Part shown: piece after piece, positions 56,113-64,000 of the stretch
How the letters are laid out: the number at the start of each line of letters is the position of its first letter
Numbering within the stretch: position 1 is the first letter of the stretch
NCBI GenBank assembly: GCA_002682825.1
Contig: NOKP01000016.1
Coordinates: forward strand, 1,701,660 to 1,765,659
DNA: 64,000 bases
DNA from: Neonectria sp. B-13
Lineage: Eukaryota; Ascomycota; Sordariomycetes; Hypocreales; Nectriaceae
Reading direction: 5' to 3'
Position numbers and translations under genes: made by a program
Notes under the pieces: generated by a model
The model's input: the letters and a program-made list of their open reading frames with translations, nothing else
What the model was told of the DNA's origin: nothing
Databases searched by the model: none

Positions 56113-56525
56113 ATGTATTAGAGCTAATAGACATTAAAGTCTGAATAAGATATAAGCATTATAGTGCTTTTACTAGCTAATAACTTCTTTTAATAATTAG
56201 TCCAAATTAGCTAGGATTAAAAGGGAGATAGAGACTGATAAAGTCTATCAAGGAAGTAAGTAAGAACATTAGCATAAGCAATGAATTTGAGAGCTATGAT
56301 TGTCCAATTTTTAGCCAGATTTGAATGATTCTATTGATCTTGAGACCCTTATTGAAGTGGTCTTGACGGTATTACGACTGCAGTCAATTTAACTGACTTT
56401 TTCCCTGCTCACTGGGAAGCCGAGAGGACAGATCGTGTCTCTTCCCCTGTTGCGACCGTAGCAAAGCTGGTTGGGTGTCCACAGCTTCGTCAGCCGTCAC
56501 AGAGTCACCCCCGCCAAACACATTA
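56113..56525. mobile_element. Insertion Z in copy B with a GC-normal end
   Basis: About 410 bases are absent from copy A at this place. The right ~200 bases (56,330-56,520) are GC-normal, unlike the AT-rich surroundings, and on the minus strand start near GGCGGGGGTGACTCTGTGAC. That could be the truncated start of a LINE (Tad-type) or other element, but no coding motif is visible, so the class is not assigned. Confidence 0.35.
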
Positions 56526-56730
56526 ACATTAGCTATAAAGCTGTATAGAGGGATTTAGCAGAGGGAGTTTAGAGGGGGCAAAAGTCAATAATTAGGTTTA
56601 AAATCCAAAGATCTATCCCTCTATTAAGCTTAAGCAAAGGAAATACATAATTCAGTAGAATTGCAAATAAGCAGAAACAGTAGTCTAAATAGTAGTTTTA
56701 ATAGTTCTTCTTTAGGTATATACTACTAAG

Positions 56731-57190
56731 AACTATTATATGTAAATAAATAACTATTTAATAGAATTATAAATCAGAAGAAATAGTAGTTTAAATAGTA
56801 GTTTAATAGTAAATTTAAGTGTTTTATATACTTAACTCTTACTTAATTTAACTAATAAAAACATTATTATAACCCACTTTTATTACTCTATTTAATAAGC
56901 TATTCTATTATTATAAGGATCTTTTTTAGAAACTCTTATTACTATAAGAAGTCTCCTACTATATTAGTTACTTATTTTACTAACTTTAAATATCCTATTG
57001 AGCAGGCTTTATACCTAACAGAACTAAAGCGCTCAAGAAGCTAGACTACCTTGCTCAACACCCTAGAGAAGTGGTTTTAGTAAGGCAAGACAAGCGCAAG
57101 GCGATCTAAAGCACCAAAGCGAAGTCTAGTCCCGAGTAGAACAGGATTGCTTAGAATGGTATTAAGAAGAATGTGTTAAATTAAAGGCTG
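56731..57190. other. Right border of the AT-rich block
   Basis: AT-rich remnants, including inverted pieces of the copy A/B end, pass into GC-normal DNA between about 57,000 and 57,180. No gene is seen. Confidence 0.45.
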
Positions 57191-57212
57191 CTATGGCCAC
57201 CTTCAGTTTTTG

Positions 57213-57393
57213 GGGTCTCAGGAAAAGCTCTTTCAGCACTGGACGCCAGAGAACAAGTCGATCTCGTTGTACGCGGCCTTTCAAAAGAGCTCGGATGGCA
57301 CCCGAACGATGGTGGAGAGTTTGACAAAGTCGTCTGTATTTTCAGCTTGAATACTGTATGCACAACCATGCATGCGTTTCTCGACGTCAACTG
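57213..57393 (+). pseudogene. Coding-like fragment at the block border
   Basis: A plus-strand frame after an acceptor-like TTCAG reads GVSGKALSALDAREQVDLVV and goes on to ELGWHPNDGGEFDKVVCIFS, then stops at TGA. The composition is convincingly protein-like, but I do not recognise the family. There is no start codon or continuation. It is likely the surviving exon of a gene destroyed by the neighbouring repeat expansion. Confidence 0.35.
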
Positions 57394-58327
57394 ACCGTTA
57401 TGCGGCGTGACTATCTGCCGTTGTCATGGGCAGTCCATAGCCTAGGCCAAAGACTGCCGTCATTATCTTCGTACGAGCTTGTATTTTTAGCTCAGGGACT
57501 TCTGATGACCCAGGGAGCCCGAAGATGCGACCCCGGAAGGGCCGGCCGAGCCGATGCGCCAAGCTTACCTATTCCTGGGTATGGCCTTCGGCAGTCTTCA
57601 CGAACCGGGGAAGAGATGCCGGGGTCCGCAGGGGTCGAGCGTCACAGCAACAAGGGTCGCTACGCCTTGCTGCCTTCCAATAAAATATCCTTACTTCCCC
57701 GTGATTAACAAGGAAAGATACTGCTGCACTCCCCACGTCCTCTAAATCGTTTCTGGGCGCTGAAGCTGGGTCAACTGGGCATGGTTGCTGGTAGGAGGTA
57801 ATTAGCCCTCGTGCAGCGCATTCACCATCGTGACTCGTATCGCCCGCCGCCTTAGTGGATTTCCCCGCACTTCTTCGCCACGGCCTGGTCCTTGTCGCTT
57901 GGCAACACTAAATGGGCTTTGCCGTGACGTCCCCGGTCCCCTCAACCACTCTTATCTCCCCCTCGCCAGTCTTATCTCCCCCTCGCCAGTCGGATCTCCT
58001 CTCTCCTGTCGTGGAATACTCTGTCCCCTTTTATTATTCCTAGCAGACTCTCGCCCTCTCAAAGATTGGTTATCCTATGTAACAACGGCATTCCACTTTC
58101 TTGATCGAGATTTTCTCTCCTTGAACACCGGAGAGCCAGCCAGCCAGCGTAGCCTATCTAACCCCCATTTACCCATCATCACGATCCCCGGAGCTCCAGG
58201 GCCTTAGGCCTTCGTATGCGGACCAGACGCGGTCGTACCCGAAAGCCACGCAACCGCGCAATCTTCAGGGGGCACCTTGGAATCCCCGGACAACATCCAG
58301 TCTCCAGTCTCCTCCTGCGAGCAGGAG
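57394..58327. other. Intergenic region upstream of the Zn2Cys6 gene
   Basis: About 0.9 kb, GC-normal. It includes a tandem direct repeat of CTTATCTCCCCCTCGCCAGT (57,952-57,989), followed by a partial third unit. A 116-codon frame from 57,358 is not supported. It presumably holds the promoter and 5' UTR of the transcription factor gene. Confidence 0.45.
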
Positions 58328-60962
58328 ATGGCAGATACTATCACCTCGGCCTGGAACACCGCCGGCGAGGAACAAGAGCAGCAGCATGCAAGCCAACGAG
58401 AGACGCAGCCTCGGAACCCCCCCCAGCCACGCCGAGTTTGCGCGGCATGTCGCCGGCGCAAGGTAGGATGTGACAAGAAACAACCGTGTCAGCACTGCAA
58501 AAAGTCCGGCACAGAGTGTGTCTATCCTCCCGACGGGGAATCCGCAGCGCGACAGGTATTCACCGACACCCAGCTCTGGGAGCAGCTTCATCGCTTGGAG
58601 CCCATGTTCAAGACTCTGGCGGATTGTATGCAGCAGGGCACCTTGTTCCCTTCCTCCTCGTCAGGCTCCTCTTCCACCCTGTCGCAGGATCCGCGCCCAG
58701 ACCCCAAGAATGCCCACCCAGCCCCTACACCTCCCGCACCCCCTCATTCCGTCGGTTCCGCCAGTACCGGCTCTCGCCAAGGGCAGCACGGCTCTAATCA
58801 TCGCATCGACAACGGCCAACCTGCCACACAACAGGTCCCAACTCCTCTGGGGGAACAATCGCCGCCGCAAGATACAGATTCGTCAGCCGGCGCCCCCTCC
58901 AGCGCTGGTGTCCCCGCGCTCGGCGGAGAGGGCGTTCAAGGAAACGCTGCGTTGGCTTGGTCACCATATGGGGCGACGATAGGCAAGCTGGTCAGGGATG
59001 ACGGCCGGCATAGGTTCGTCAGCGGTACATTCTGGGAGGCTCTGCATACCAAGGTGAGTCGAAACATCTGGAGAAGAAATACTCCCGGAAACCTTGTTTG
59101 GGGGTTATGTGCCGCATTACTTCAATGCTCGCGTGCTAATCTCTGCTCTCCGTTGTTCCTAGAACGATATGGATGAAAACGTGGTAACCGATGATGAGTC
59201 TGATCATGAGGACCAGCCATTCTCGTCAGGGCCCGAGTCCTCACATTACGCCCTGATCTTCAACAGCTGCGCCCAGGAAACAGACCTATACTCGCTTCAT
59301 CCTCCCCAGCAGCACAGACTCAGGGCTTGGCAGTTATTCAATGCCAACGTCCACCCCGTTGTGACTATTTTACACATCCCTTCAGTCGAGCCGATGATTC
59401 TGGAAGCTATGCAAAATCTGCAAAACCTTACACCACCTTTAGAAGCTTTAATGTTCGTGGTATACTTCGGCGCCATTAATAGCCTCTCTACAGATGACTG
59501 TGAACTACAGTTTGGGTTAGAGCAGTCTGCCCTGTTGGCCAGGTTTCGACGTGGTGTCGACAATGCCCTTGCTCGCTCGAGGCTGATGGAAACTGACGAC
59601 ATTCTCACACTCCAAACGTTTGTTGTGTACTTAGTCTTATTACGTTCTCATGACCCTAATTACTCATGGAACATGACTGGCTTGGCCGCCCGGCTAGCAC
59701 AATCCCTCGGCATGCACCGAGATGGAAGCACGCTCAACCTCAGCCCGTTCGACGCAGAAATGCGTCGGCGGCTGTGGTGGAGCATCTGCATCTTAGATAC
59801 GCCAGCGTCGGAAGATTATTCGTGCTCTCCTGGCCTGTAAGTCATCCTTCAATTTCGTGTACACCTGCCACATGGTAGTATGACTAACCGAGATCGAACA
59901 TCCAGCATGGAGCTTAGCAGCTTTAATTCAAGGCCTCCGCTTAACGTAAACGATTCAGACCTACATCCGGGTATGACGGAATATCCTAGCGAGTCGAAGG
60001 GCATGACAGACATGTCCTTCACTGCAGCTCGTTGTTGGGCCTCGGACACATGGCGGTTGATGATCGATACGCGCAGAACTGACCCAGATACCGGAAAGAG
60101 CTTTATGTCTATGACAATCGTCGAGAAAGGAGCGTGGGTTGACAAGCAACGCGAGAAAATCACCAGTCGGTTTTCAGGAGACAAAGCCTCTCGGGAGCCG
60201 CTCTACTGTGTAAGCTATGGGATGCGTCGATCTCGAAAAGCTTCGTGACCTGTTGGTATGTGTTCTAACAGTTCTCTATAGTTAACGAGTGCGTTCATCA
60301 GCACTATAATCAGTAACCTCAGACTTTTTGTTTTCAACCCGCTCGGGTCGGAAATTTTCCTGACCAAGGAGCAGAGAAACCGCGTCTTCCGGGACGCTGT
60401 AGACTGCATGACGCATTCTTATCAGTTGCGGACTGACCCCCGGGTGACCCACTGGGCGTGGTTAACAAGATGCTATAATGAGTGGCATGCATTCGCAATT
60501 ATTCTATCAGAATTATGCAACCAGCCGCTTACCAGAGACGCCGACAAAGCGTGGCGAGTAGTGGAACAGAGCGCAGTGCTTCGTTGGGACTCATCAATTA
60601 GGCATCGTCGAGTGCACCAGTGGCGTTCGGTCATGAGGAGTATTGAGAGGGCGAGGAGGCGGAGAAGGAAGGAACTGGGCCGCCGACAGTCGTCATCGTC
60701 GGTTCAATCTGCATCCATCTCTTCTTCTTCTAGAAGAGGCCCGCCGCTCCGGGAGCGATTTTGGGCACCGGGCATGACACGTCATGACACGAGTTATTCA
60801 CACAGCAACCAAGGCCACATCGGTCTATTGCACAGCCCCGGCGACCATGGGCAAGGCGTCCAAGCATCAATATACCAGACGGACGAGAGTATGGCGCCTT
60901 TAATAGGAGCTGAGGAGCTGTTTAACTTTGCTAGCGAAGATGCTCAGCTATACTTTGTTTAG
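58328..60962 (+). CDS. Zn2Cys6 fungal transcription factor
   Basis: Four exons (58328-59053, 59163-59836, 59906-60209, 60282-60962; introns 109, 69 and 72 bp) encode 794 aa. The binuclear zinc cluster is at residues 38-64: C38-x2-C41-x6-C48-x5-C54-x2-C57-x6-C64. A long Pro/Ser-rich linker follows. The Fungal_trans middle homology region has LHPPQQHRLRAWQLFNANVHP, LTLQTFVVYLVLLRSHDPNY, RLAQSLGMHRDG and MRRRLWWSICILD. The C-terminal part has FISTIISNLRLFVFNPL and ends with an acidic tail. Such nuclear proteins bind CGG-type half-sites and usually control a nearby or pathway-specific gene set; no such target is visible here. The frame is open upstream without ATG, so the first ATG was chosen. 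Confidence 0.9.
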
Positions 60963-61972
60963 GTTAAGCTTAAGCTAAAATAGTCCTTTAGTAATATATT
61001 GCCAGCTATAGTAAAATGGAATGCGCACTCTACTAATATATAATACAACTATAACTTATTTATAGTAATTTTAGCCTTAATTAATATTATCTAATAGATT
61101 AAGATAATACAATAGATAATATATAATAGTTAATATAATAAGATACTATACTTAATATTATTAATCCTAATAACTTAAATATAATAAGCTTTCCTAATAA
61201 TATAGTTTATATTAATATTATACCTTAAGCCTATTTTTACAACCTATCTAAGTCCCTCTCTCTAACCTTAATATCTAATTCATAAGAAGCTTATCCTAAA
61301 CTATAGTATATATAAATGACTGTCTCTTATTAAGCTAATAAGTTAGACTAGCCTTCTTCCCTCTTTCTCAACATACTATAACACAGCATATACAACCATA
61401 ATGTATATTGCAATTGTCTACTGTATCTTACAGCTAGATAGCAAGACACAGAGCTATAAAGCATATAAAACAGAATACTGCCACTCTTTAGATAGAGAGA
61501 TAAAGGCTGCTAAGTATAAGTAGCAACTTTACTAGGCTAGACTTTATAGCCTTATTTTAATAAGTTATATTATTAAACTATATTATATAATAAATTATAA
61601 AAAGTTAAAACCTTATAGTATATAGTAATAAACTTTATAGTAAGCTTATAGCTTTATTTAAGCTTATAATTAACTTCTTATAATTATCTCTCTCTTTTAA
61701 TTAATATATTCTAAGCTAACTATATTTAACTATATAAGTAACTAATATTACTATAGCTTAATAGCTCATACTTATATAATAATTAGAAAGTTTAATTAGT
61801 CTTTAACTAATTAAAGTAACTATTATTATTAATCCCTAAGAATTTAACTATAGTTATTAGTAATAGTAAGGTCTATTCTTATAAGCTAATAGTCTATTAT
61901 AGTTATAAGGATCTTTTCTATAGTTAAGCTTATAGCTTAAATATATAACCTTTTATATAATTATTAACTTAA
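60963..61972. repeat. AT-rich RIP-mutated DNA, unclassified
   Basis: About 1 kb right after the transcription factor stop codon, with the same TpA-rich composition as the large block. No coding motif or clear terminal repeat was found. Confidence 0.5.
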
Positions 61973-62025
61973 TATAACATACATAATAAGCATGCATTAC
62001 ATCCAAGTATACATTATACTTTTCC
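61973..62025 (+). repeat. Left terminal inverted repeat of Fot1-like element
   Basis: 53 bp starting TATAACATACATAATAAG and ending in CTTTTCC. It pairs with 63789-63841, all mismatches being transitions. Confidence 0.8.
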
Positions 62026-63788
62026 TTATCCTTTAAAATTAAAACTTTAATAAAACTATAATAATACATTTAATCAATTAAACTAATTACTATACTCTTC
62101 TCTAGAGGTCTTAATTATAACCTAATAGGTCCTTATATTATAACTAGCCTTTCTATAAGTTCTATAGTATCTTTCCCTTAGTAGTATTAACCTCCCTTAA
62201 CTACTACTTCTTAATAATTCAGCTACTACCTACATATTAATATCCTTCTAATCTATCTTATCCCTTCCTTTATCTAGAGTTATCTTCCCTCCTTTACATA
62301 AGTAGGTTCTTTTCGCTCTATGCTACTTACTAAGAGTCTCATTTGCCTATTAAAGGATCTAGACCTTAGACTTTAATAATACTATCTAATGCATTATTAC
62401 CTTTATTCCTTTAGTAAATAACTTAAGTACCTTAAGAATTAATACTAAAGAGCTACTTTAATGCCTTTTTACTTATCTTTTAAGGTATTTAGACTATAAG
62501 CTAGCCTTAAGTACTATCTTTAGGGTCTTTAAGACCTAAGGGTTAGGGAGGCTGACCTCTTCTATAGCTAGTGTTGAAGTCTATAGCTATACATTAAGCT
62601 TTCTAATGACATTTTCTAGGTCTAAAGGAATAAGCCTAGCCCTCTAAAAACCTCCTTTAATATTGCTCTTTATTATAGTAGCTTTATAGGTAGTATAAAA
62701 GGCTAGGAAGAACTCAGTCTTTAAAATATAGGTTATAGAGCATTTGATTAATTGTTCAATTAATTAACTATAGGCCTTTTTGAGCAGCTTAAAGCACTTA
62801 ACATCAAGAGGCTAAAGTAGATAAGATAAATAAGATAGTATATAGAGTATAATAATATAGTTCTCTTTATAATATTTCTTAAAGTCAACTAAGTAGTAAC
62901 TTTTATGCTTATTAAGGATTAGAAGATAATAGTAATTAGTTAATTAATTCTTTGTATACTAATTAAAGTGCTTAAGCTACTTAAGACCTATTTTATTATT
63001 AGTCTAGCTATTTTAAGTTATTATAATAGCTTAATTACCTAGGAGGTTGCTTTTCTAGTATTAGTTAGTAAAGTGATATTAGCCTATAACTATAATGAAC
63101 GGCTGGATTGTTTAGCCTTTTATATTAATTGCCTAAATAACTATAACCTATTCCTGGTTTCTAGGCTAGACTGATTTCAGGTTTCTATGCCTATCTATAC
63201 CTATAATAACTATTCTGCTTATAATTATACTTATTATAAAGCTAGTCTTATTAAAGTTATAGATATTAGCTAGGTTAATACTATATTTTATGATTATATT
63301 CTCTATGAGCTAGAACTAATTGTAAATAATGGTTAGATCTTTACATTTAGCCCTTTAATAGTTATATTTATAAAAAAAAATATATCTTAAGCTCTAGTTA
63401 TTGCTTAATAAAGTTAGAAGCCTAGTACTTACTAATAGGTAATGCATTATAATTAGTAAGTAGTTAGTTAGCTATTTCTTTAATATTATGCAGTTGCAGG
63501 GGAAATCCTTATGAATCTAGATCAAGAATGAATTGAATAATAATCTTTTCCTCTAGATTGGATAGTTAATGTGATTTTAGGATCTAATTGCATTAAGATT
63601 GGATGCTATTCTGCTAGCAATATAGCCTATGTTCACTAATCTCATAGATGCCTATAGTGCGTTAGATGCTTAGTTTTGGGTTATTTTGAAGGGCTTAAAG
63701 AGCTAGAAGGGTCTTTTGCTTAGTATTTGATTGTAACATACTGAGTTATTGAGGTTTACTTGATTGAATGAGAAGTTAGGTGTAGGGG

Positions 63789-63841
63789 GGAAAAGTGCAA
63801 CGCATACTTAGATGCGACGTATACTTATCATATACGTTATA
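63789..63841 (-). repeat. Right terminal inverted repeat of Fot1-like element
   Basis: 53 bp starting GGAAAAGTGCAACGCATAC on the plus strand. It keeps CpG-containing bases that the left copy has lost, so it is closer to the original sequence. Confidence 0.8.
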
Positions 63842-63849
63842 ATATATAA

Positions 63850-64000
63850 ACACTTTTATAAATACTAAATTAGCTCTTTACTTTTAAGCTATTAATACAC
63901 TTAGTTATATTAAAACTACTTCTTTACTATTACTAAACTATAACCTATATTACTTACTATAATATCCTAATCCGCCAGATTATACACCTCATGCCCCGGA
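63850..64000 (+). repeat. Gypsy-LTR-like sequence, inverted, cut by the window edge
   Basis: The reverse complement shares GGATTAGGATATT and GTAAGTAATATAGGTTATA with the Gypsy LTRs at 41,951 and 55,454, then a weaker TTAATAGCT match. It is diverged, so probably another copy or subfamily in opposite orientation. Confidence 0.5.

Larger units (their letters stand above)
40476..56730 (+). mobile_element. Unclassified repeat element, copy B, split by nested insertions
   Basis: Segments 40476-40851, 41341-41502, 41687-41792, 55891-~56112 and ~56526-56730 align in order with copy A, with transition differences. Between them lie a SINE-like element, two small elements, a Gypsy element holding a Copia element, and a ~410-bp insert. 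The right end (56706-56730) is the inverted complement of the left end (40476-40500) with two mismatches, both transitions, suggesting terminal inverted repeats of about 25 bp. Confidence 0.6.
39140..57180. repeat. AT-rich RIP-mutated repeat block
   Basis: Eighteen kilobases of extreme TpA enrichment and dense TAA/TAG in all frames, with sharp borders to GC-normal DNA on both sides. Recognisable repeat copies inside differ from one another almost only by C/T and G/A changes. This is the footprint of repeat-induced point mutation, which acts on duplicated DNA before meiosis in many ascomycetes. No live gene is supported in it. Confidence 0.85.
61973..63841 (-). mobile_element. Fot1/pogo-type DNA transposon, RIP-inactivated, 1,869 bp
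   Basis: Inverted repeats of 53 bp at 61973-62025 and 63789-63841 match along their length except for transitions; outermost TA dinucleotides fit a TA target duplication. On the minus strand the transposase is recognisable through stops. Near 63,470-63,560 is the CENP-B-type helix-turn-helix region (EEKIIIQFILDLDS, then LQLHNIKEIAN). Near 63,100-63,280 is the DDE region (INLANIYNFNKTSF, NFDETGF-like with D now N; QPFIIVIGQYH). Length and layout equal Fot1/Pot elements (~1.9 kb, one gene). All frames contain TAA/TAG, so it cannot encode a working enzyme. Confidence 0.85.

Noticed and set aside
39140..57180. Centromere or CRISPR-like array
   Set aside because: Spacers are not unique and repeats are dispersed transposon copies; AT-richness is explained by RIP of transposons, and no centromere marker can be read from sequence.
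57358..57708. 116-codon plus-strand frame before the Zn2Cys6 gene
   Set aside because: No domain, biased composition and frame not continued; treated as leader or intergenic DNA.

Overview
The window looks like nuclear DNA of a filamentous ascomycete (Pezizomycotina, most likely Sordariomycetes). Introns are 45-110 bp with GT..AG borders. The genes include a class II hydrophobin, an esterase-NACHT STAND protein, a Zn2Cys6 regulator and secreted Ser/Thr-rich proteins. The right third is extremely AT-rich repeat DNA whose mutations look like repeat-induced point mutation (RIP: C-to-T and G-to-A transitions, CAA/CAG turned into TAA/TAG). Species cannot be fixed from sequence alone.

Region 1 (1-39,140) is ordinary GC-balanced gene space. 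On the left are a FAD monooxygenase (cut by the window edge), an ankyrin relic, a 286-bp MITE, mannitol 2-dehydrogenase, a second ankyrin relic and a secreted Thr-rich protein. Next come the 1,282-aa esterase-NACHT protein, an S10 serine carboxypeptidase and an 835-aa zinc-finger/two-TM protein. A 2-oxoglutarate/Fe(II) oxygenase and a Dal5-type MFS transporter are divergently arranged around one 0.8-kb promoter region. A truncated FAD-monooxygenase stub, a class II hydrophobin, a DEAD-box RNA helicase, a second secreted protein, a short-chain dehydrogenase and an NmrA-like protein follow. Exon boundaries were set by splice signals, frame closure and family sequence knowledge; each multi-exon model closes to a whole number of codons.

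Region 2 (39,140-57,180) is a RIP-mutated repeat block and a nest of insertions. Two copies of an unclassified ~1-kb element lie in tandem. The second copy is split by a tRNA-headed SINE-like element (16-bp target duplication), by small elements, and by a Gypsy retrotransposon (388-bp LTRs), which is itself split by a younger Copia element (207-bp LTRs, target duplication ATAGT).

Region 3 (57,180-60,962) is a GC-normal island with one intact gene, a 794-aa Zn2Cys6 transcription factor. Region 4 (60,963-64,000) is RIP-mutated again. It contains a complete but decayed Fot1/pogo-type DNA transposon with 53-bp terminal inverted repeats, and ends inside a Gypsy-LTR-like sequence in inverted orientation.

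No single metabolic pathway spans the window. The oxygenase/transporter pair is the best candidate for co-regulated metabolism. The NACHT protein is a candidate non-self-recognition or immunity factor. The hydrophobin, carboxypeptidase and two Thr/Ser-rich proteins are predicted to be secreted.
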